Assembly (NCBI GenBank): GCA_027625215.1
Contig: JAQBWJ010000015.1
Span: 1 to 13,321 of the forward strand
Direction: 5' to 3'
Source of the DNA: Candidatus Poribacteria bacterium
GTDB taxonomy: Bacteria; Poribacteria; WGA-4E; GCA-2687025
Length of the DNA: 13,321 nucleotides
Below are positions 6,858-13,321 of the stretch, one piece after another. Under the pieces are notes generated by a model. That model ran no database searches and was not told where the DNA came from. It saw only the letters and a program-made list of their open reading frames with translations. Numbering within the stretch: position 1 is the stretch's first letter; each line of letters opens with the position of its first letter. A program made the position numbers and the translations under genes.

Positions 6858-7359
6858 GGCGACGGGCGATGGAAGATTTTACGGACATTATCAAGTTCAT
6901 GTTCGTGATGGGCGGCATCGGCATCATGGTGGCGATGATCGTCATCGGAGCCGGAATCGCGGAGCGCATCTCCGGCAGGAAGTCGAAACCGGATGGAGAA
7001 GATACGGAAAGTCTGCAAAATCAGATGAGCGCCCTGCGCGAAGAACTGCGCGACATGCACGAAATGCTCGCGGACTTGACGCTCACGGTGAACGACACGG
7101 AGCGCAAAGCGCTTCCCCGCGACGAGTGAGAAGCCCCCTTGTTTGACGGTTCGATCATGCAGTTCATGTTCCTGTTTCTGTTGACCGTCGGCACGGTCGG
7201 CATGATCACGGCGGGGGTCGCAATCCTGCCCGCCGTGTTGAAGCGGCTGTTTGAGGGGAACGCGGCGAACTCGGAAGACCTTGAACGGTTGCAGTCTCAG
7301 GTGAACGAGTTGCGGGACGAACTGCGCGACATGCGCGAACTGCTCGCGGACTTGACGCC
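6756..7359 (+). repeat. Three in-phase 50-bp coding direct repeats in the small-protein array
   Basis: The coiled-coil coding blocks of paralogues 1, 2 and 3 are near-identical DNA repeats at 6756-6805, 7034-7083 and 7310-7359. By direct comparison copies 1 and 2 differ at 2 of 50 bases and copies 1 and 3 at 6 of 50. The flanking membrane-helix regions are not alignable by eye. The counterparts in paralogues 4 and 5 (about 7590 and 7900) are recognisable only as protein. This suggests tandem duplication with either strong selection on, or gene conversion of, the coiled-coil block. Confidence 0.85.
6869..7129 (+). CDS. Small membrane/coiled-coil protein, paralogue 2 of 5
   Basis: An 86-residue protein beginning MEDFTDIIKFMFVMGG. 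The frame also has ATG at 6854 overlapping the previous stop (ATGA), but GAGG at 6856-6859 is well spaced for ATG 6869, and that start matches the MES/MEE beginnings of its paralogues. One membrane helix at about 8-31 is followed by ERISGRKSK (basic, cytoplasmic side). The coiled coil at about 47-72 contains ALREELRDMHEMLADLTL, and the tail NDTERKALPRDE matches paralogue 1. It is translationally close to paralogue 1. Function unknown. Confidence 0.82.
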   Translation: MEDFTDIIKFMFVMGGIGIMVAMIVIGAGIAERISGRKSKPDGEDTESLQNQMSALREELRDMHEMLADLTLTVNDTERKALPRDE

Positions 7360-7408
7360 GGCTCAGGGCGAGTCGGAACGAAAATCGCTGTCGCGCGACG
7401 AGTCGTAA
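7139..7408 (+). CDS. Small membrane/coiled-coil protein, paralogue 3 of 5
   Basis: An 89-residue protein, if translated from TTG at 7139: MFDGSIMQFMFLFLLTVG. The alternative is ATG at 7157 (83 residues). TTG is preferred because GAG at 7128-7130 is eight bases upstream and the longer form aligns with the lengths of paralogues 1 and 2, but this is not certain. The membrane helix is at about 8-32, followed by KRLFEG. The coiled coil at about 46-72 contains ELRDELRDMRELLADLT, and the tail is ESERKSLSRDES. The gap to paralogue 2 is nine bases. Function unknown. Confidence 0.8.
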   Translation: MFDGSIMQFMFLFLLTVGTVGMITAGVAILPAVLKRLFEGNAANSEDLERLQSQVNELRDELRDMRELLADLTPAQGESERKSLSRDES

Positions 7409-7427
7409 TTGAGGGGGAGACGGACGT

Positions 7428-7739
7428 TTGGAAGAGTTTATCGGGCCCTTGAAGTTTCTGATCGTCGCGGCGGGGGTCGGCTTGATGGGCGGCATGTTCG
7501 CGGTCGCCATCGGCATCGCGTGGTGGATCGGGAACAAGAAGCCGAAGTCGTCGGACAAGGACACGGCGGCGTTGCGGTCGGAGATGAACGAACTGCGCGA
7601 CGAGCTCCGCACGATCCGCGAGTTGCTCGCCGATCAAACCTTGTCGGACTTCAACCGCCCGCCGCTGAACGATCCGCGAGAATCGGTCCCTGTCAACGCG
7701 CCGGAATACAAAACAGAACGAGTGAGTAACCCACGATGA
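7428..7739 (+). CDS. Small membrane/coiled-coil protein, paralogue 4 of 5
   Basis: A 103-residue protein beginning MEEFIGPLKFLIVAAGVG from a TTG start at 7428, backed by a strong GAGGGGGAG ribosome binding site at 7411-7419. The membrane helix at about 9-33 ends in AWWIGNKKPK. The coiled coil is at about 46-72 (ELRDELRTIRELLADQTL). It has lost the ERKxLxRD tail of copies 1-3 and instead carries a longer, proline-rich, probably disordered C-terminus. Its stop overlaps the ATG of paralogue 5. Function unknown. Confidence 0.8.
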   Translation: MEEFIGPLKFLIVAAGVGLMGGMFAVAIGIAWWIGNKKPKSSDKDTAALRSEMNELRDELRTIRELLADQTLSDFNRPPLNDPRESVPVNAPEYKTERVSNPR

Positions 7740-8005
7740 TGGATGGCGGTATTCTCGCAATTTCGATCATCTTCGGCAGCCTGACGTTGATCGGCACGCT
7801 GCCGTTCATCCTTTTGTACAAATGGGCGAAACATCGCTCCCTGCCGAAAGAGGACGTGCGCCGCGAACTGTCCGAGATGCGGACGGATATCAAAGCGGTG
7901 CTGAGTGAAATCCGCGACATGCAGGAACGCATGGCGGACTTGACCCTCATGTTGGACGATTCCACCCGCCGTTCTCTCCCGCCGAATCAAGACGATGGCG
8001 ATTAG
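7736..8005 (+). CDS. Small membrane/coiled-coil protein, paralogue 5 of 5
   Basis: An 89-residue protein, MMDGGILAISIIFGSLTLIG, with ATG 7736 overlapping the preceding stop by four bases. ATG 7739 is an equally possible start one codon later. The membrane helix at about 6-28 is followed by YKWAKHR on the cytoplasmic side. The coiled coil (about 40-70) keeps the family pattern in diverged form, EIRDMQERMADLTLMLDD, and the tail STRRSLPPNQ echoes ERKSLSRD. It is the most diverged copy, closest to the flippase-like gene, which it overlaps by 11 bases. Function unknown. Confidence 0.82.
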   Translation: MMDGGILAISIIFGSLTLIGTLPFILLYKWAKHRSLPKEDVRRELSEMRTDIKAVLSEIRDMQERMADLTLMLDDSTRRSLPPNQDDGD

Positions 8006-8954
8006 GGCGTCGCGATGGGGGCGCGCCGTCGTCGTGACGGGGGTTGGACTTGCCGCCGCGTACCTATTGCTGCAGTCGGTCGATCTTCGTCTGCTCGGCG
8101 ACGCGCTCGCCCGTCTCCGCCCGACGGAGCTCCTGATCGGGTTCGCGGCGTATTTGGTGTTTATCGGGTTGAAGGCGGCGCGGTTTCAGGCGTTGCTCGG
8201 CGGCGGCTTTTCGTGGCGAATGGTGTACGGGATCGTGTGCGCTCAAACGTTTTGGTCGAACATGCTGCCAATGCGGGCGGGCGACCTGTCGTACGTGCTG
8301 ATGATGCGCGGGAAGGCGTCCGTTTCGGCGTCGCGGGGGGCGTCGTCGTTGCTGGTGGCGGGCGCGCTCGACCTTTGGTGGATGTTGTGTCTTGGGGTCG
8401 CGCTGGGGCTGATGTTTCAGTCGCAGGGCGTCGAGTCGGCGACCGTTTCCGGGTTGATCGTCGTCGCGGGGTTAGGGATCGGCGGCGGGATCGCGTTTTG
8501 GATCGTCTCGCGTCGCATCGACCCGACATGGTTCGCGCGCGTCCCGGGGATCGGGTCGCGGTTGGAACGGTTGGCGGTTGATCTCAAGCAACAGACATGG
8601 AGCCGCCCGTTCGTTCTTGGGTCGATCTACTCGGCGGGCGCGTTGGCGATGCGTTACGGCTTCCAAATCTTCTTGTTGAACCGGATGTTTCACCACATCA
8701 CCCCGACTCAAGGGCTGTTCGCGCTGACGTTCGCGGGGCTGATCAACGTCTTGCCGATACAGGGCGTCGGCAACGTGGGGTCGATTGAGGCGGCGTGGAC
8801 GTGGGCGATGGTCGCCGTCGGCGTCGGGTTTGAGACGGGCACGGTTTCGGGGTTCGCGTTGCACGCGGTCGTCCTGTTGTTCGCGGGGATCGCCGGGATG
8901 TTGTCGCTCATCCTTCTGCGGGATGGACGGAAGGAGACGACGGATGCCGCTTGA
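7995..8954 (+). CDS. Flippase-like integral membrane protein (LPG_synthase_TM / UPF0104 family)
   Basis: A 319-residue polytopic membrane protein with about eight helices (roughly 10-28, 45-63, 76-92, 118-141, 149-171, 206-228, 241-257, 284-308). It matches the lysylphosphatidylglycerol synthase transmembrane family (PF03706): NMLPMRAGDLSY at 89-100 is the family's P-x-R-x-G loop, and LPIQGVGNVGSIEAAW at 253-268 is its glycine-rich LPxxGxGxxE signature. In MprF this domain flips aminoacylated lipids; free-standing members are thought to move or help build lipid-linked products. It ends without an MprF synthase domain, but the next gene, overlapping by 11 bases, encodes a FemAB/GNAT-type transferase. 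No strong ribosome binding site precedes ATG 7995, which fits coupling to the upstream small gene. Substrate unknown. Confidence 0.88.
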   Translation: MAIRASRWGRAVVVTGVGLAAAYLLLQSVDLRLLGDALARLRPTELLIGFAAYLVFIGLKAARFQALLGGGFSWRMVYGIVCAQTFWSNMLPMRAGDLSYVLMMRGKASVSASRGASSLLVAGALDLWWMLCLGVALGLMFQSQGVESATVSGLIVVAGLGIGGGIAFWIVSRRIDPTWFARVPGIGSRLERLAVDLKQQTWSRPFVLGSIYSAGALAMRYGFQIFLLNRMFHHITPTQGLFALTFAGLINVLPIQGVGNVGSIEAAWTWAMVAVGVGFETGTVSGFALHAVVLLFAGIAGMLSLILLRDGRKETTDAA

Positions 8955-9960
8955 GTTCGCCCCCGCCTCCGATCCCGACGAATGGGACGCCTACATCCGC
9001 GACCTGCCCCATGCGTGCGCCTTTCATTCGTCCGTTTGGAAGCAGACGCTTTGCGCGAGTTATCCGCCGTACCGCGCGGGCGACTACTTCGTGACCCGCG
9101 ACGGCGAGCGCGTCGGCGCGTGGTCGGGGATGACCTTCGCGCCGCTGCCGTTCTGGTCGTTCGAGGAGGCGGCTCCTTGGCATCTGTTCGGCGGGCTGTT
9201 GTCGAACGAGGACGACCCGCCGATAGAGGACGCGCTTCGCGCGTGGGAGTCGTCCGCGCGGCGATTGGGACGCTCGGCGCTCACGTTGACGCCTCCGCCG
9301 TCCGACTTCGGGCGTTGGCGCGACGCGCTCTCCGCGTCCGGGTTTGAGAAGATCGAATCGAAGTTCACCCACTCGATGGGACTGCCGGAGCACGTCGAAA
9401 CGCTGTGGGAGAACTACAAAGGAAGCGTTCGGACGGACGTGCGACGCGCGGAAAAGTCGGGCGTGAGCGTGCGCCCCGCGTTGGTCGTATCGGACGCGGA
9501 CGACTTCTACGACCTCTACGCCGCGACGATGGATCGATTCGACAGCCTCGCCAAGCCGCGCGACATGGTGCGTCATCTGACGTTTTCGCCCATCGGGCGG
9601 TTGCTGGTCGCGGAGCGCGAGGCGCGGATCGTGGCGGGACTGCTCTACCTCCATTTTGGCAAAACGATGACGGTCTGGATGGCGGCGAGCGTCCCGGAGG
9701 AACGGCGTTACAGCCCGAACCACGCGCTCTATCACGCCGCGCTGACGGACGCGCTCTACGCCGGGTGCGAGCGCGTCGATTTCGGGGCGTCGCCACCTGA
9801 GAACGAGGGGCTCGTCAAGTTCAAGGAGTCGTTCGGCGCGACGCGGGCGGAGTTCGGCACGTTCCTCAAAGGGATTGCGCCGGTGCGGTTGGGGCTGTGG
9901 CGTCTGGCGGAACCGGCGATGCGGAAGGCGTATCGACTTCTCCAAAAAACAACCCAATAA
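8944..9960 (+). CDS. FemAB-like / GNAT-fold aminoacyl- or acyltransferase
   Basis: A 338-residue soluble protein of the FemAB-related GNAT superfamily (PF13480 type). The N-terminal half includes CAFHSSVWKQTL (about 25-36) and SALTLTPPPSDFGRW (111-125). The C-terminal GNAT half has the hallmark NYKGSVRTDVRRAEKSGVSV (157-176), then GRLLVAEREARIVAGLLYL (218-236), and the FemAB signature from SPNHALYHAALTDALYAGCE to DFGASPPENEGLVKFKESFG (257-298). Relatives transfer amino acids from tRNA to peptidoglycan precursors, or act in exopolysaccharide and lipid modification; the donor cannot be read here. AAGGAG at 8931-8936 fixes ATG 8944, which overlaps the flippase-like gene by 11 bases, so the two are likely co-translated. 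It is the last gene of the plus-strand cluster, with only 16 bp to the convergent aquaporin gene and no obvious terminator. Confidence 0.87.
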   Translation: MPLEFAPASDPDEWDAYIRDLPHACAFHSSVWKQTLCASYPPYRAGDYFVTRDGERVGAWSGMTFAPLPFWSFEEAAPWHLFGGLLSNEDDPPIEDALRAWESSARRLGRSALTLTPPPSDFGRWRDALSASGFEKIESKFTHSMGLPEHVETLWENYKGSVRTDVRRAEKSGVSVRPALVVSDADDFYDLYAATMDRFDSLAKPRDMVRHLTFSPIGRLLVAEREARIVAGLLYLHFGKTMTVWMAASVPEERRYSPNHALYHAALTDALYAGCERVDFGASPPENEGLVKFKESFGATRAEFGTFLKGIAPVRLGLWRLAEPAMRKAYRLLQKTTQ

Positions 9961-9976
9961 CATCGCTGAACCGCTC

Positions 9977-10651
9977 TCAACGTTCCGAACGCAACAGAAT
10001 CCGGCTCAACCAAACCGCCAGCGACGCCCCGACCAACTCCATCACGACGAACATCGCCCCGTCCGCCGGACGAACCCCCGCCGCCGAGTACGTGAACATC
10101 CGCGCCAGAGTGACCTGCGGGTTGGCGAACATCGTGCTGGAGGTCGCCATCAACTGACCGCCCACCAACAGACCGACAACCAACGGCGTCCGCTCCGACC
10201 GACGCGACGACAACACGAGCACCGTCAGCACAAGGAGGAACGTGCCGAACAGTTCGGCGAGGTGGTTGCCGCCGGAACGCTCAACCGCCGACACCTCAAC
10301 CAGCGTCGGGTAGAGATGATAGAACATCCCGTGCGCCGCAACCGTCCCCCACAGCCCGCCGACCAACTGCGCCCCGACGTACGGCAACAACCGCATCGTC
10401 GGCATCTCCCCCGCGAACCAGAACGCGAAACTGACCGCCGGATTGAAGTGCGCCCCGCTGATCGGCGCGAACAGTTCGATCAACGCGAACAGAATGAACC
10501 CGACGGCAAGCGCGTCCGCGACGACGGCGACGCCGATCCCCGCATCCAACACTTGATGGAACAGGATGATCGGTGAAATCGCCGCCATGACGAGGAACAT
10601 CGAACCTAAAAACTCCGCGATCAGCGCGGCGATCGGTGGACGCGAGGACAT
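9977..10651 (-). CDS. Aquaporin / MIP family channel with altered second NPA motif
   Basis: A 224-residue, six-helix channel of the major intrinsic protein family. The first pore motif is SGAHFNPAVSF (65-75, NPA at 70-72). The second reads FANPQVTLARMF (175-186), with NPQ at 177-179 in place of NPA and V180 where water-selective aquaporins have the selectivity-filter arginine. The ANPxVTxAR pattern and WGTVAAHGMF resemble the bacterial subgroup I associate with arsenic-resistance loci (AqpS type), though no ars gene is seen here. Transported solute unknown. The frame is open from GTG 10678, but ATG 10651, just after a G-rich ribosome binding site, better matches the family's start before AALIAEFLGSMFL. 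It follows the phosphoesterase gene by 29 bp on the same strand, so they are probably co-transcribed. Confidence 0.9.
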   Translation of the reverse strand: MSSRPPIAALIAEFLGSMFLVMAAISPIILFHQVLDAGIGVAVVADALAVGFILFALIELFAPISGAHFNPAVSFAFWFAGEMPTMRLLPYVGAQLVGGLWGTVAAHGMFYHLYPTLVEVSAVERSGGNHLAELFGTFLLVLTVLVLSSRRSERTPLVVGLLVGGQLMATSSTMFANPQVTLARMFTYSAAGVRPADGAMFVVMELVGASLAVWLSRILLRSER

Positions 10652-10658
10652 CACGCCG

Positions 10659-10668
10659 CCCCCCCCCC
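10659..10668 (-). repeat. Ten-base poly-G tract in the aquaporin ribosome binding region
   Basis: On the coding strand a GGGAGAGAG sequence runs into ten consecutive G, followed by CGGCGTG and the ATG at 10651. The run lies between the likely ribosome binding site and the start. Runs of this length are prone to slippage, which would change spacing and translation. It is also a common place for sequencing errors. Confidence 0.7.
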
Positions 10669-10680
10669 TCTCTCCCACAA

Positions 10681-13321
10681 CTAATCGTCGGAACCTTCGA
10701 GCGTCTCGACCTCTTCCTTCAACTGCAGTTCAATCGTGTCGAACCCGTCGATTTCGGGGTATTCGTTCACGCTGACCCAATCGAAGTTTTCGTCGTACGG
10801 GTCGAGCGCTTTTTGCGGGTCGAAAACTTCGGGATGGACGGGGAACGCCGCGTACGGCGTCGTATCCGGTTCGGCGGTGAAGGCGTCCGTCAGCAGCGAC
10901 GAGCCGCCGTCGTACTGGTTCAACGCCGGAATCCCAAGGATGTGCTCGAACGTCTTGATGATCGACCCGAAACTGACGTGCGTGCGCGACACATGACCGC
11001 GCTTCGCGTAGGGGCTGATGACAAGGCACAAACTGCGGTGCGCGTCGATGTGATCGAGCCCCGCCTGAGAGTCGTCCTCCGTCACGATGATCACCATCTT
11101 GTCCCACCACGGCGATTTCGACAGCATTTCAACGACTCTGCCCAACGCAAGGTCGTTGTCGCTCATGTACGACTCCAAGAACGGGTAACCGTCGGCGGGA
11201 CGCTCGCCCGCGCCATGATCGTTCGGCAGCATCATCGAGATGAAACGCGGGAACGGTTCCTTGCCGCTCAACCACCGCTCGTTCAGTTCCTTCTCGAACA
11301 TATCGACGCGGAACTGGTCGGGGACGTTCGTGTTGTACGTGGCGAAGTTCCGCGAGGTGCGTTCGTACAACGCCTGCGGCATCGGGTAGTTGATCGGGAT
11401 GCGGATGCCCGTGTAGCGGTGTTGTTGGTCTTCAAAGCCGCCCGCGAACTCGAAGCCGAGCCCGTAGTTCCAGAAGTGGATGTTGTGGCGTTCGAGGTGC
11501 TCCCAGATGGAGCCCGCCTCGTTGTAGTCTTCCGGGTAGATTGCGCCGCTCGCGCCGACCATCAAGCGTCTGCCCGGAGCGTCCGTGACGACCGCGCCGG
11601 AACGTTGCCCGCCGTACGACGCCGAGACGCCCGTTTCCACCCACTCGTTCGGGTAGACGCCGACGAGCCAGCGGTGCCCGTCCGCCGAGTGGTCGGCGTC
11701 GCAGTAGAAGTTGTCGTACATGGCGAACCGTTCCGCCAACTTGCGATGGTTCGGCATCACATTGACGTTTTCGACCACCTTCGACTTGTCGCGGTTCTCA
11801 ACGGTGCGATGGATGCCGAAACGCGCCAACGACGGATCGCCGCTGCCTTTGGGGTAATCGCCGTAGATTTGGTCGTACGTGCGGTTTTCCTTCGTGATGT
11901 AGACGACGTACTCAATCGGACTCTCGCGCTTGCCGACGATCTGCGGGACGGGGTTTTCGCCGTCGTCGGAGGCGGGTTCGATGTGGAAATTACGTTCGAC
12001 GACCTGCTGCGTCAGTTCGGCAAGTTCGGAGTCGTCGGGGATGTCGCAGATTTGGACGACGCCCTTCATCAGCCGACCGATGGAACGTCCCTCCTCGCCC
12101 GGCGTGAAGTGCTCGCCGCCGTTCGGTCCCGAACCAAGCCCCTTCGCGCAGGCGATCACTAGCCGCTTGCCGTCGGGTGTCACCTTTAATTTGCTTGGGA
12201 ACGCCGCCGTCGGGAGATAGCCCTTCACCGCGAGCAGCCGCGTGTCGATCACCGCCACCGCGTTGACGCCGGACGCCGCGACGTAGAGACGCGAGCCGTC
12301 GGGACTCAACGCGACCCCGAACGGGATCATCCCCCGCAGCGAGTTCACGGCGGGGTGAAGGCGCAGTTGGATGTCCATGACGAGGCGGTTTGAGTCGGCG
12401 GAGAGAACGCTCACGCTGTCGTTGCTGCCGTTGCTGACGAAGACGTAATCGTCGTTCACGGCGATGGAGTTCGGCGACGAGCCGCCCACCGCCGGAATCC
12501 CCTCGACCAATTCGCCGACAAGGACTCCCGTCTTCACTTTGGCGACGACCTCGCGGGTCTCCGTGTCGATTGTCCAGACGGAGAACGATTCGGGGACGTT
12601 CGGATCGCCGAGACCCGGCACACGGCGACCGTCTTCCAGCGTCACGCCTTCTTCCGCCTCTTTCGACGGGACGCCGAACGGCGGGAACTTAAGCGCGGTC
12701 GCCTCCGTGCCGTCGAAGCCTTCCACGACCGAGTACTCGAACACGCCGACATTCGCCACGTAGACGCGCGACTCGTCCTTCGACAGCGCGATGCCGAACG
12801 GATACCGTCCCACCTTCACGCTGCCGACGACCTTGCGTCCCGCCACGTCGATGATGACGACGCGGAAATTCGCTTGGTCGCAGACGTAGGCGGTCTTGCC
12901 GTCTTTGGTGAGGGCGAGGTCGCCCGTGTAGGACTGCGCGTACGCGACGCCGTTCAGATCGCCGTTCGTCTCGATGGTGGCGAGCCGTTCGTCCGTGACG
13001 ACATCCCACAGCATCACCGTGCCGTCGTTGCCGCCGGACGCGACGACGGTGCGGTTGTCCGGCAGGAACGCGATCCCCATGAACACCGCGTCCAAAATGC
13101 CTTTGTCCGGTTGCGCGCCGGGCGGAATCTGTTTGACGGTCGGGGACGCGGAATCCAACTGCTGAACGACCGAGAACGAGAAGGGTCCGACGCCGCTGTT
13201 TGCGGTGACGGCGGTCTGTCCGTCGGGGCTGAGGGTGAGTCCGTACGGGTGCGGCGCGGTCATCACATGGCGACCGTACACCTTGACGATGCGTCCGTTC
13301 GGAAGGATCGCCTCGCCCTTG
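10681..13321 (-). CDS. YncE-like beta-propeller / phosphoesterase (alkaline phosphatase superfamily) fusion, N-terminus outside window
   Basis: The frame runs to the right edge without a stop, 880 codons including the stop; the first visible residues are KGEAILPNGRIVKVYGRH, so the true start and any signal peptide lie outside. Numbering from GTG 13281, residues about 1-395 form a YVTN-type beta-propeller with repeated blades such as GLTLSPDGQTAV, YPFGIALSKDESRVYVANVG and PFGVALSPDGSRLYVAASG. From about 450 a phosphoesterase domain follows (PF04185-like): VVYITKENRTYDQIYGD near 464, DNFYCDADHSADGHRW, and the metal-site motif DDSQAGLDHIDAHRSL near 735-750. This order matches the 'bifunctional YncE family protein/alkaline phosphatase family protein' class, usually exported. 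Its substrate is unknown. The internal GTG is only where the longest complete frame would begin, not a believable start. It is followed 29 bp downstream by the aquaporin gene. Confidence 0.9.
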   Translation of the reverse strand, partial: KGEAILPNGRIVKVYGRHVMTAPHPYGLTLSPDGQTAVTANSGVGPFSFSVVQQLDSASPTVKQIPPGAQPDKGILDAVFMGIAFLPDNRTVVASGGNDGTVMLWDVVTDERLATIETNGDLNGVAYAQSYTGDLALTKDGKTAYVCDQANFRVVIIDVAGRKVVGSVKVGRYPFGIALSKDESRVYVANVGVFEYSVVEGFDGTEATALKFPPFGVPSKEAEEGVTLEDGRRVPGLGDPNVPESFSVWTIDTETREVVAKVKTGVLVGELVEGIPAVGGSSPNSIAVNDDYVFVSNGSNDSVSVLSADSNRLVMDIQLRLHPAVNSLRGMIPFGVALSPDGSRLYVAASGVNAVAVIDTRLLAVKGYLPTAAFPSKLKVTPDGKRLVIACAKGLGSGPNGGEHFTPGEEGRSIGRLMKGVVQICDIPDDSELAELTQQVVERNFHIEPASDDGENPVPQIVGKRESPIEYVVYITKENRTYDQIYGDYPKGSGDPSLARFGIHRTVENRDKSKVVENVNVMPNHRKLAERFAMYDNFYCDADHSADGHRWLVGVYPNEWVETGVSASYGGQRSGAVVTDAPGRRLMVGASGAIYPEDYNEAGSIWEHLERHNIHFWNYGLGFEFAGGFEDQQHRYTGIRIPINYPMPQALYERTSRNFATYNTNVPDQFRVDMFEKELNERWLSGKEPFPRFISMMLPNDHGAGERPADGYPFLESYMSDNDLALGRVVEMLSKSPWWDKMVIIVTEDDSQAGLDHIDAHRSLCLVISPYAKRGHVSRTHVSFGSIIKTFEHILGIPALNQYDGGSSLLTDAFTAEPDTTPYAAFPVHPEVFDPQKALDPYDENFDWVSVNEYPEIDGFDTIELQLKEEVETLEGSDD

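Noticed and set aside
8908..9963. 351-codon open frame on the minus strand
   Set aside because: Antisense to the FemAB-like gene; arginine-rich with no recognisable motif.
10636..12162. 508-codon open frame on the plus strand
   Set aside because: Antisense to the phosphoesterase domain, whose motifs (ENRTYD, DHIDAHRS) are clearly on the minus strand; product is low-complexity V/R/D rich.

Overview
This is a GC-rich stretch of bacterial chromosome with compact, strand-clustered genes. It looks like an environmental polysaccharide-degrading heterotroph of the Planctomycetes / Poribacteria / Hydrogenedentes kind. The LamG protein (start 'GMWLFDEGKG', tail 'TGKLSSTWGRLKTPR') reminds me most of Candidatus Poribacteria. 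That is recall, not a computed assignment. No rRNA, tRNA, CRISPR array, transposase or phage gene is visible.

Layout. (1) Positions 1-1570, minus strand: a sugar-phosphate-isomerase-like TIM barrel protein, then a REPIN-like palindromic element, then a PEP-hydrolase-family TIM barrel protein cut by the left edge. (2) Positions 1729-6398, plus strand: a large glycoside hydrolase family 2 enzyme, a secreted LamG-domain protein, a strong hairpin and a DUF6807 ('PmoA') protein. Together with the divergent isomerase this looks like a carbohydrate-use region. (3) Positions 6399-6593: a non-coding gap with a second copy of the palindromic element inside a 13-bp inverted repeat. (4) Positions 6594-9960, plus strand: a tightly packed, mostly overlapping seven-gene cluster. 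It holds five tandem paralogous small proteins (one N-terminal membrane helix plus a cytoplasmic coiled coil), an LPG_synthase_TM-type flippase-like membrane protein and a FemAB/GNAT-type aminoacyltransferase. (5) Positions 9977-13321, minus strand and convergent with (4): a YncE-like beta-propeller/phosphoesterase protein whose N-terminus lies outside the window, followed 29 bp later by an aquaporin-like channel with an altered second NPA motif.

The most unusual part is region 4. Five diverged copies of a PspB-like small membrane protein are translationally packed with a flippase-like protein and a FemAB-like transferase. The transferase/flippase pair resembles the two halves of MprF on separate genes. 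The five small proteins keep a shared coiled-coil motif (ELRDELRDMRELLADLTL in copy 3) while their membrane helices differ, which suggests a hetero-oligomeric envelope-associated complex. This is inference from layout and motifs; no function is shown for the array.

Other points worth checking: a glycine where the isomerase-like protein should have a metal-binding glutamate, a ten-G run between the ribosome binding site and start of the aquaporin gene, and repeated use of TTG start codons.
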